A DNA stretch of 7,242 nt, from NCBI GenBank assembly GCA_002493835.1, contig DLAA01000089.1:1-7242 (forward strand), in the 5' to 3' direction. The stretch comes from Lachnospiraceae bacterium UBA7060 (lineage in GTDB: Bacteria > Bacillota > Clostridia > Lachnospirales > Lachnospiraceae). How positions within the stretch are numbered: position 1 is the stretch's first letter; the number at the start of each line of letters is the position of its first letter. The notes below the pieces were generated by a model. That model was not told the DNA's origin and made no database searches. It saw only the letters and a list, made by a program, of their open reading frames with translations. Made by a program: the position numbers and the translations under genes. This document shows, piece by piece, positions 1-6,088 of the stretch.

Positions 1-270
1 ATATGTCCCCTGCTGGGCGCGGTACTTTTCCTCCTGCCAAATGGAAAGCCCTTCAAACAAGTCCCCTCTCCCCGCATATTTCATCGAGAGAAACTGCTCC
101 ATCATACTTATGACCAGCGTTTTCCCGAAGCGGCGCGGCCTGGTGATCAGCGTCACCTCATCTCCGTTTTCCCACCATTCTTTGATGAAATGAGTTTTAT
201 CCACGTAAAAATAATGGTTTTCTATGATCTTCCCAAAATCCTGAATTCCGATTGCCGCCGTTCTCGCCAT
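1..270 (-). CDS. AAA-ATPase-like / PD-(D/E)XK family protein, N-terminal part only (runs off the left edge)
   Basis: The ATG at 268-270 opens a frame that stays open for 90 codons to the window edge. It begins MARTAAIGIQDFG and contains FYVDKT followed by the P-loop-like RPRRFGKT at residues 44-51, the signature of the AAA-ATPase_like family (Pfam PF09820). Complete members end in a PD-(D/E)XK nuclease-like domain, which here would lie outside the window. By hand count it matches the complete paralogue at 1142-2827 at 71 of 90 residues without gaps. An AAAGGTGG ribosome binding site at 280-287 lies 9 bases before the ATG, and a probable promoter lies at 331-359, so the gene may be expressed separately from the phosphodiesterase upstream. 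The molecular function of the family is not established; ATP binding is inferred from the motif. Confidence 0.93.
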   Translation of the reverse strand, partial: MARTAAIGIQDFGKIIENHYFYVDKTHFIKEWWENGDEVTLITRPRRFGKTLVISMMEQFLSMKYAGRGDLFEGLSIWQEEKYRAQQGTY

Positions 271-279
271 CCTGACACA

Positions 280-287
280 CCACCTTT
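280..287 (-). promoter_or_regulatory. Ribosome binding site of the leftmost AAA-ATPase-like gene
   Basis: On the minus strand the sequence reads AAAGGTGG, followed by 9 bases and the ATG at 268-270. It supports that ATG as the true start of the partial gene, in agreement with the matching MART start of the complete paralogue. Confidence 0.6.
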
Positions 288-330
288 GACACAAATATCG
301 TTTTCACTAAAGTATCTTTGGTTTAAGGAA

Positions 331-359
331 ATTATATTTGAAGCCGTCAGCTAAAGCAA
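331..359 (-). promoter_or_regulatory. Putative sigma-A promoter for the leftmost AAA-ATPase-like gene
   Basis: On the minus strand a perfect TATAAT -10 box (331-336) is preceded, after a 17-base spacer, by TTGCTT (354-359), which shares the first three bases with TTGACA. The -35 box and most of the spacer lie inside the last codons of the phosphodiesterase gene. Transcription would begin near 324 and leave a leader of about 50 bases before the ATG at 270. The call rests on motif match and spacing only. Confidence 0.5.
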
Positions 360-1093
360 GAATAAGAATCCATGTATGCCTCCGGCTCATTCAGAATAAT
401 ATCCGTGATTCCTTGGGCCTCAAGCGGTGCAAAATCCAGCTTTGTCCCGGTCGGCTTCTCCGGATATAAATGACCTGACAGCCACACCCGCACCGTATAA
501 CCTTTCAGCTCTTCCGCAGGCAGATCCATATTCCGCCAAAACGGGTGAAGCGCTGACGCACCACATCCGCCCTTCAGTTTATACAGGCAGTCGGACACTT
601 TGCCGTCAAGTATCCCAAGCTCCGCATCCGGGTCAAGTCCCTTTATTTTTTTCAAGGACTCTGCATAAAAGGTAGAGTAAACTACCGCATTCTGCAAGCC
701 GCGTTTATGCACCAGCTCTACGATCTTTTCCTCCATGCCGTCGTAGGGAAAGACGCTGTTTTTCAGTTCTATGTTCAACTTAAGTCCTGACTGCAAACGT
801 GACGCAAGCAAATCAAAGACCTCTGTTATTGTAGGGATTGACTGCGTCGGATTCTCATCCGCATAAATGTGCAGTTTCTTTAACTGAGACAGTGTATACT
901 CTCTCACAAATCCCATTCCCTCAGTCGTCCTGTCCACTCTCTCGTCATGTATGACCACCATTTCTCCGTCTTTTGTCAGCTGGATATCCAGCTCTATCCC
1001 CGTTAAATCCGCTATCGCCGCCGCCTTTTCAAAGGCAAGCAGCGTATTCTCTGGATATCTCTGACTACATCCTCTGTGCGCCCATACTTTCAT
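347..1093 (-). CDS. Glycerophosphodiester phosphodiesterase (GDPD family, cytoplasmic UgpQ-like)
   Basis: This 248-residue protein has the length of a single-domain GDPD enzyme. Such enzymes hydrolyse glycerophosphodiesters (deacylated phospholipids) to glycerol 3-phosphate and an alcohol, using a divalent metal in a TIM barrel. The catalytic signature is complete: H6-R7, P14-E15-N16-T17, E34-x-D36, H49-D50, R55-T56-T57, then the barrel strand with E109 and K111, a late H183-P184, W204, and a closing IILNEP segment near residues 232-237. There is no signal peptide or membrane segment, so it should act in the cytoplasm. An AGAGGAG ribosome binding site (1104-1110) lies 10 bases before the ATG. 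The gene starts 48 bases after the AAA/PD-(D/E)XK gene upstream and may share its transcript. Nothing in the sequence ties its substrate to the chaperone genes; the linkage may be incidental. The family call is secure, the exact substrate is not. Confidence 0.95.
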   Translation of the reverse strand: MKVWAHRGCSQRYPENTLLAFEKAAAIADLTGIELDIQLTKDGEMVVIHDERVDRTTEGMGFVREYTLSQLKKLHIYADENPTQSIPTITEVFDLLASRLQSGLKLNIELKNSVFPYDGMEEKIVELVHKRGLQNAVVYSTFYAESLKKIKGLDPDAELGILDGKVSDCLYKLKGGCGASALHPFWRNMDLPAEELKGYTVRVWLSGHLYPEKPTGTKLDFAPLEAQGITDIILNEPEAYMDSYSCFS

Positions 1094-1103
1094 CGTTTTC
1101 TAT

Positions 1104-1110
1104 CTCCTCT
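1104..1110 (-). promoter_or_regulatory. Ribosome binding site of the GDPD gene
   Basis: The minus strand reads AGAGGAG, with 10 bases to the ATG at 1091-1093. It fixes the start so that the catalytic HR pair falls at residues 6-7, as is usual for short cytoplasmic GDPD enzymes. Confidence 0.65.
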
Positions 1111-1141
1111 CCAACCATCGCTCATGACCATTTCCGATCCC

Positions 1142-2827
1142 TTACCCAATCAACACCTCCTTCCCCTCAAAGGCAAATCCATACTTGCGTATCCGCTCTT
1201 CCGGTATCCCCTTTGTCACAAGGGTCTGCGCGTACTTCTTCTCCTCGATCTGCAAAAGCGCCGCCTGTACAGTCTCCTCCAGAGTTTTCTCTTCCTCTGG
1301 AGCACGTACTTTGAATTCCAATATAATGGCATTGTCTTTGGCATTAAGGGGCTCCAGCATCACATCGTATCTGCCAAATCCACTCTCCCGATTGGAGGTA
1401 ACCGCGTATCTGTCAGCCAGGTCCACCATCAGTCCCAGGACAAATCCATGATAAAACCGCTCCGGCTCCGCATACGAAGACGGCCTGCCCCCCACATCAA
1501 AGAAACTGAATGTTGCAAGCGCCACCTTGTTCATATAGTGGTTCATCGCCTTTTTATCCCCCAGCAGCAGCGCCTTGATGAAGACATTGTAATCCGGCGT
1601 ATACTCGGAAAACCAGTCTTCTATCATCTGCTCGAACATTAGACACACTTCCCTGTTTGTCAGTCTCAAGTCATATTCTGTCTTCCCCCGCCTTCCATTT
1701 ACCACATAATGCTCCACCCGCAAATAACCGCTTGCCACCAGAAGACTCCAAACCGCACTGTTTTTCTGCTCCAACTGATTGAATACAATCTGCTCGTCTA
1801 TCACTGTGTGGAATATCTTACCCTGCAGCAGATCTTCCATAGTCATCTTCACATCAGGACTGCCCTCTCTAATCAGCTTCCCCACAAGACTGTTGGAACT
1901 GCTATTTGCCCAATAAGTTGCCAATTTTTTCTTATTCAGGAAATTCAAAATGGACCACGGGTTGTAAATATCCTTCCATTTCCCAAAAATAAAGCCGTCA
2001 TACCACCGCTTCACATCCTGCTTCCTGTCGCCCATTCCATATTCATCCAACGCAGTAAACACTTCCTCTTCCGTGAAGCCAAACGTCGTTCCATACTCAT
2101 CCGATGTGGTTGTCACCACTTCCAGATTGTTTAAATCCGAAAAAATGGACTCCTTGCTAACTCTGGTAATCCCTGTCATGATAGCCCGCTCGAGCCAGGG
2201 ATTGGTCTTAAATGTGGAATTGAACATACTTCTGGTAAAGGCCACCAGTTCTTCCCAATAGCCATGCACATAGGCCTCCTGCATGGGCGTATCGTACTCA
2301 TCCAGCAGGATAATCACTTTTTTATGATAGTAACGGCTTAGGTACTCTGACAATTGATTGACTGCCAGCGTTGCATCCACATCTCCCATATCTGCTGTTT
2401 TCCTGCGGAAGATTTCTTTCTCCTGCTCATTCAGGCAGTCTCCTTCCAGCAGGAAAGCACATCTGGCATATTCACTGGCAAGAAGCTGTACCATCTTATC
2501 CCGTGTATCCTTATAATTTGTCTCTTTCACATTGGCAAAGGAAAGGCTGATCACAGGATAGGTACCCTGCAGGGAGCGGTACTCTTCCTCCTGCCAGATA
2601 GACAGTCCTTCAAACAGATCGCCTCTTCCCGCATATTTGACCGAGAAAAACTGCTCTGTCATGCTCATGGTCAGGGTCTTCCCAAAACGGCGTGGTCTGG
2701 TGATCAGGGTCACCGCATCCTTACTTTCCCACCACTCCCTGATAAAATCTGTCTTATCCACATAAAAACAGTTATTTTCAATAACCGTACCGAAATCCTG
2801 TATCCCGATTCCTACCGTTCTCGCCAT
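1142..2827 (-). CDS. AAA-ATPase-like protein with C-terminal PD-(D/E)XK nuclease-like domain, complete
   Basis: This 561-residue protein is the only full-length member of its family in the window. The N-terminal half fits AAA-ATPase_like (PF09820): FYVDKT at 21-26, a P-loop variant RPRRFGKT at 44-51, a Walker B strand ending IILLDEYDTP at 172-181 (D176, E177), and a conserved MTGITRVSKESIFSDLNN stretch that follows in this family. The C-terminal part fits PDDEXK_9 (PF08011): GRYD with D488, then E504-x-K506, and a QI-EEKKY helix (Q526), which together form the expected D...ExK metal site. The ATPase and nuclease motifs are both intact, so it looks functional. Biological role is unknown; the family is often multicopy in gut anaerobes. 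No signal peptide is seen. GGAGG at 2832-2836 lies only 4 bases from the ATG. It follows the J/SEC-C gene by 86 bases and precedes the GDPD gene by 48. DNA cleavage has to be regarded as inferred. Confidence 0.95.
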   Translation of the reverse strand: MARTVGIGIQDFGTVIENNCFYVDKTDFIREWWESKDAVTLITRPRRFGKTLTMSMTEQFFSVKYAGRGDLFEGLSIWQEEEYRSLQGTYPVISLSFANVKETNYKDTRDKMVQLLASEYARCAFLLEGDCLNEQEKEIFRRKTADMGDVDATLAVNQLSEYLSRYYHKKVIILLDEYDTPMQEAYVHGYWEELVAFTRSMFNSTFKTNPWLERAIMTGITRVSKESIFSDLNNLEVVTTTSDEYGTTFGFTEEEVFTALDEYGMGDRKQDVKRWYDGFIFGKWKDIYNPWSILNFLNKKKLATYWANSSSNSLVGKLIREGSPDVKMTMEDLLQGKIFHTVIDEQIVFNQLEQKNSAVWSLLVASGYLRVEHYVVNGRRGKTEYDLRLTNREVCLMFEQMIEDWFSEYTPDYNVFIKALLLGDKKAMNHYMNKVALATFSFFDVGGRPSSYAEPERFYHGFVLGLMVDLADRYAVTSNRESGFGRYDVMLEPLNAKDNAIILEFKVRAPEEEKTLEETVQAALLQIEEKKYAQTLVTKGIPEERIRKYGFAFEGKEVLIG

Positions 2828-2831
2828 AAAA

Positions 2832-2837
2832 CCTCCC
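2832..2837 (-). promoter_or_regulatory. Ribosome binding site of the complete AAA/PD-(D/E)XK gene (short spacing)
   Basis: The minus strand reads GGGAGG, then four bases and the ATG at 2825-2827. The spacing is at the short end, but the MART start is supported independently by the matching start of the leftmost paralogue. Confidence 0.6.
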
Positions 2838-2913
2838 TATCCGGCTTTTCCCTCGTTCACATACCCAGCCTCCGCCACCAGACCGAATAATCTGTTCTCT
2901 CCTTATTTCGCTG

Positions 2914-4311
2914 TCACACCTGCTTATTCATACAGCATTGCTTATATTTTTTCCCCGAGCCGCATGGGCAGGGATCGTTGCGGCCGACTTTTTTAGAACT
3001 GCGCACATAAGGCTCATCCATTCCATCGCTGATCAATACTCCCTGTGCCTTTATTCTTTCCTGAGGATACTTCTCATAATAATATCCATTGCCGCATATC
3101 TGTCCCAAACGGTTATACTCTTTCAACAGCCTGTCTTTCAGACGAACCAGGGACTCCTCTTCCCGCAGCTTTCTCATAAAGCTCTTCAGCTTCTCATAAT
3201 ATTCTGGATAATCCTGTTCGATGATCTCCACCTGTTTGAGAACCTCTTGTCTCTCTTCCACCATACACAGCTGCATATCCGTCAGGGCAAATTTTCTCAA
3301 AGGCGGCTCCAGATCTTCCAGCTCAAAATAGGCTTCATACGCGTGAGTCAATGTATCCCCAATGCGGGGATCCCTGGAAATCTGTTGAAAATTAATTTCA
3401 TTCAGCGCAGCATTCATCATTTGCCTCTCATCATCTGTACTGCACAGTTTGAATACCGCAGTGCATATTTTCCTTATTTCCCTGTATTCTTCTACCCCAT
3501 TTTTCTCATCCATCACCACCATCATCAACACCATAATGAATGCCTGCAGATATTCTGCCAAATAAATCCCGTACTGCTCCAAAAAATGGCATAACTCTTC
3601 TGCGATCTCAATAAAATGGGATTCTGCTGCGTCAAAATTCATCTTGAGCAGAGCAATATAACACTCCACCAGCTCCGGCATCTCTTCCTTCGTCCATATT
3701 TTCTCCCGGTGTACTACCTCCAGTAAAATCCTGGCGCCTGTATCCGGCTGGCCGTATTCGTCACATTCCATCGCATACATCAAGACAAAATCCAAGTCCC
3801 GGCATCCCATCTCATAGGCTTTTTCACAGGCGAAATACGCCTTCTGCGTATAACCCCTTTCCATATAGGAAACTGCCAGTTCCTTTTGAAACCATTTGTT
3901 CTCCGGATCTTCTTTTACTAGTTTTTCGGCACTCTTCACTGCTTTGCCGGTATTGCCACACTGTCTCTGGGCAACCACCCGCAGATACTGGAACCGAATT
4001 TCTTTCGGGAACATACGGCATGCCTCTTCACAGGCATCCCTGAATTTTTCGTCGTCACCCGCACTGCGGTACTCTTCAATCTGCTCCAGCGCTTTCTCTG
4101 CCCAGGGTTCTGCGAAAGGCAAAAATACCGGTCCCTCCGGCTCATTCCCCGCATTTTTGAGACGCTCATAAGCCTCTCTGATCTTCTGGAACTGTTCCGG
4201 GTCCGACTCCGGAGAATGCTGCCTGATCAATTTAAAATATGCTTTTTTAATCTCCGGCTGAGAAGCCCCCGGCTCCAGCCCCAATATCTTATAATACCTA
4301 TTCATCGTCAT
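2914..4311 (-). CDS. J-domain co-chaperone with helical-repeat middle and C-terminal SEC-C zinc motif
   Basis: From the ATG at 4309-4311 the protein has 465 residues. Residues about 4-54 form a J domain: YYKILGLEPGAS, helix II (PEIKKAYFKL) and helix III (FQKIREAYERL). The loop that normally carries HPD reads HSP (residues 32-34, then ESDPEQ). The middle, roughly residues 80-230, is rich in paired amphipathic helices resembling TPR units (A/G spacing in AVKSAEKLVKEDPEN and the following segments); the repeat call is by eye. The C-terminus carries a SEC-C motif, GRNDPCPCGSGKKYKQCC, with C448, C450, C459 and C460 in the CxCx8CC pattern that binds zinc in SecA and other proteins. The likely role is to recruit substrates to the Hsp70 encoded just upstream, whose stop lies 22 bases away. 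It is not a DnaJ orthologue: the Gly/Phe region and four-repeat zinc finger are missing. An alternative ATG at 4317 would add two residues but has its ribosome binding site too close. Confidence 0.93.
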   Translation of the reverse strand: MTMNRYYKILGLEPGASQPEIKKAYFKLIRQHSPESDPEQFQKIREAYERLKNAGNEPEGPVFLPFAEPWAEKALEQIEEYRSAGDDEKFRDACEEACRMFPKEIRFQYLRVVAQRQCGNTGKAVKSAEKLVKEDPENKWFQKELAVSYMERGYTQKAYFACEKAYEMGCRDLDFVLMYAMECDEYGQPDTGARILLEVVHREKIWTKEEMPELVECYIALLKMNFDAAESHFIEIAEELCHFLEQYGIYLAEYLQAFIMVLMMVVMDEKNGVEEYREIRKICTAVFKLCSTDDERQMMNAALNEINFQQISRDPRIGDTLTHAYEAYFELEDLEPPLRKFALTDMQLCMVEERQEVLKQVEIIEQDYPEYYEKLKSFMRKLREEESLVRLKDRLLKEYNRLGQICGNGYYYEKYPQERIKAQGVLISDGMDEPYVRSSKKVGRNDPCPCGSGKKYKQCCMNKQV

Positions 4312-4318
4312 AATCATT

Positions 4319-4324
4319 TCCTCA
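4319..4324 (-). promoter_or_regulatory. Ribosome binding site that selects the start of the J/SEC-C gene
   Basis: The minus strand reads TGAGGA just before three in-frame ATGs at 4317, 4311 and 4305. The GAGG core is 2, 8 and 14 bases from them respectively, which favours the middle ATG. The site lies between the Hsp70 stop codon (4334-4336) and the start, consistent with translation from a shared message. Confidence 0.6.
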
Positions 4325-4333
4325 CAAGTGCAG

Positions 4334-6034
4334 TTACTCCAATTCCTCCAGCAGATCCAGTAATTCCTCTTCGGCTTCTTTGGCGGCCTCTAAATTTTCT
4401 GCAATTAACGCCTTCTTCAGTTCATACAGATTCTCTTCCAGCTCTTCTTCCAGAAACGGTTCGTACTGTATCTCGGAATTCTTTAACGCTTTTTCCACAC
4501 GGCGGATAATGGTACGGAACTGTTTTGCCCCGGGGGCTTCTTTCCATTTGCTTACGTCGATCTGCTCCTCCGCCTCACTGTTCTCCAGCATATTGATCTT
4601 GATGGAGGCATCCGCCCCGGTACTAAGTATCGTCGCTTTTACGTCAAGCATGCCATTCATGTTATAGGAAAACTCCACACCGAGTTTTTCCTTTCCAGCT
4701 ATTTTCGCAGGAATATTCTGCACCACAAAATCGCCCAGGAAATGATTACTGCTGGCAATTGCGCTTTCTCCCTGATAAATGACGATATGTGCCTCCGTCT
4801 GGTAATCCCAGCTTGTATAATAAATCTGGTTTCGAGTCGTCGGAATTGTCACATTTCTGGGAATGATAACGCTCATCCGATCGTCCGTCATGCCGTCCAT
4901 CACGCGGATGCCAAGGGTATAGGGGTTTACATCCGTCATCATAATGCTGTCCTCCTGCCGGATGGTACCCTGAATAATACCTGCCTGAATGGCTGCGCCC
5001 TCCGCTACCGCATAGTCGGGATTCACCGCCCGCGAAGGCACAATGCCCAAATACTGTTCAATATCCTTCGCGACAATGGGCATTCTGGTAGAGCCGCCCA
5101 CCAGAATGACTCGGTCAATATCCTTCGGAAGAACACCACTGTCAGCCAGTACAACATCAATGGGATGGTGTGTTCTTGCCATCAGTTCTTTCGTCATTTC
5201 TTCAAACTGCTCTGCCGTGACCACCTCATCCAACGCAAGTGGTTCCCCTGCCTTTTCCATAATCATCGGCACGAGCACATGACAGGAAGCTTCGGTACTC
5301 AGAACTTTCTTGCACCGCTCGGCCTCCTCTTTCAGCTTTACCGCCGCATAAGTATTTGTGCGCAGATCCACGCCGTGTTTCTTTAAAAACTGCCCGTTCA
5401 GCCATTCCATCAGTTTCTCGTCAAAATCCTTACCCCCGAGCTGATTATCACCGTTGCTCGCCTTCACCTCCAGCACGCCGTCAAACATTTCCAGAAGAGT
5501 GACATCAAAGGTACCGCCGCCCAGGTCATATACCAAAATATGGCTTTCCTCCTCCATATGCTCGAGCCCATAACTTAATGCCGCCGCCGTAGGTTCATTC
5601 AGGATGCGCTCAACCTGCAATCCCGCTTCCATTCCCGCCCTCACGGTCGCCTGCCTCTGTATCTCGTCAAAATAGGCCGGTACAGAAATCACGGCACGCG
5701 TAATTTCTTCTTCCAGGTATTCCGAGGCATAAATTTTGACATATTCTAAAAGTTTTGCAGAAAGCTCTACCGATGTGTATGTCTGTCTGCCCAATGCAAT
5801 CTTTTCGTCCGTCCCGATTTTCCGCTTCACTTCAATGGCTGTATTCTGCGGTGACAGCAGATACTGTGCTCTTGCTTTTTCTCCGATAACCCAGTTGCCG
5901 TTTGCGTCAATCCCTATGGCGGACGGCGTAATCACCTCATTCTCCATGTTGACAATCATTACCGGCCTGCCGTCCCGAATCACCGCAGCCTCCGTCGTCG
6001 ATGTACCTAAGTCAATTCCAACCACTGTACTCAT
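4334..6034 (-). CDS. Hsp70 family chaperone (DnaK-like, shortened C-terminal lid)
   Basis: This 566-residue protein is an ATP-driven cytoplasmic chaperone. The nucleotide-binding domain (about 1-362) has every hallmark: GIDLGTSTTE at 6-15, the catalytic lysine K70 in VKRKIG, NEPTAAALSYG at 146-156, VYDLGGGTFD at 168-177, NGDNQLGGKDFD at 194-205, LVGGSTRMP at 311-319 and NPDYAVAEGAA at 338-348. The interdomain linker and start of the substrate domain read TDVNPYTLGI at 367-376, followed by a recognisable beta sandwich (IPRNVTIPT, LGDFVVQNIP, GMLDVKA) to about 480. The helical lid is short and acidic, and total length is below the 600-640 of housekeeping DnaK; there is no EEVD-like tail. The threonine autophosphorylated in DnaK (T199) is N197 here. 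It lies 54 bases after the GrpE-like gene and 22 before the J protein, so all three partners of an Hsp70 cycle are adjacent. No CIRCE operator is seen, so it is probably a specialised paralogue rather than the heat-shock dnaK. Confidence 0.97.
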   Translation of the reverse strand: MSTVVGIDLGTSTTEAAVIRDGRPVMIVNMENEVITPSAIGIDANGNWVIGEKARAQYLLSPQNTAIEVKRKIGTDEKIALGRQTYTSVELSAKLLEYVKIYASEYLEEEITRAVISVPAYFDEIQRQATVRAGMEAGLQVERILNEPTAAALSYGLEHMEEESHILVYDLGGGTFDVTLLEMFDGVLEVKASNGDNQLGGKDFDEKLMEWLNGQFLKKHGVDLRTNTYAAVKLKEEAERCKKVLSTEASCHVLVPMIMEKAGEPLALDEVVTAEQFEEMTKELMARTHHPIDVVLADSGVLPKDIDRVILVGGSTRMPIVAKDIEQYLGIVPSRAVNPDYAVAEGAAIQAGIIQGTIRQEDSIMMTDVNPYTLGIRVMDGMTDDRMSVIIPRNVTIPTTRNQIYYTSWDYQTEAHIVIYQGESAIASSNHFLGDFVVQNIPAKIAGKEKLGVEFSYNMNGMLDVKATILSTGADASIKINMLENSEAEEQIDVSKWKEAPGAKQFRTIIRRVEKALKNSEIQYEPFLEEELEENLYELKKALIAENLEAAKEAEEELLDLLEELE

Positions 6035-6046
6035 CTTTTGTTCTTT

Positions 6047-6052
6047 CCTCTC
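6047..6052 (-). promoter_or_regulatory. Ribosome binding site of the Hsp70 gene
   Basis: The minus strand reads GAGAGG followed by 12 bases to the ATG at 6032-6034. The spacing is somewhat long, but GIDLGTS beginning at residue 6 is where Hsp70 proteins normally place it, so the start is well supported. Confidence 0.5.
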
Positions 6053-6088
6053 TTACCTATCCTCTGTTTGCAGCCTTCTGTTCTATTC

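Noticed and set aside
273..292. Direct repeat TGACAC...TGACAC (273-278 and 287-292) before the leftmost gene, considered as an operator
   Set aside because: Six-base repeats at this distance are expected by chance, and one overlaps the ribosome binding site region with no symmetry or known regulator match.
2828..2913. Possible rho-independent terminator between the J/SEC-C gene and the complete AAA gene
   Set aside because: The gap has GC-rich patches, but no stable inverted repeat followed by a T-run could be found on the minus strand.
2887..2917. Possible promoter before the complete AAA/PD-(D/E)XK gene: GTGACA, 19-base spacer, GATTAT on the minus strand
   Set aside because: The -35-like box is good (5 of 6), but the -10 matches only 4 of 6 and the spacer is long. 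It also overlaps the stop of the J/SEC-C gene. Too weak to annotate without transcript data.
2938..3594. Plus-strand open frame opposite the J/SEC-C gene, with a histidine-rich stretch
   Set aside because: It lies wholly within a gene that has clear J and SEC-C motifs. The His run comes from antisense reading of Met/Val codons, and no recognisable domain appears.
4742..5386. Long open frame on the plus strand, opposite the Hsp70 gene
   Set aside because: Long antisense open frames opposite Hsp70 genes are a well-known by-product of their codon use. The translation shows no family pattern, and the minus-strand Hsp70 is unquestionable.
6035..6088. Search for a CIRCE operator or other heat-shock element in front of the Hsp70 gene, and in front of the GrpE-like gene
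   Set aside because: No TTAGCACTC-N9-GAGTGCTAA inverted repeat or near match is present in either gap. The control region may lie to the right of the window.
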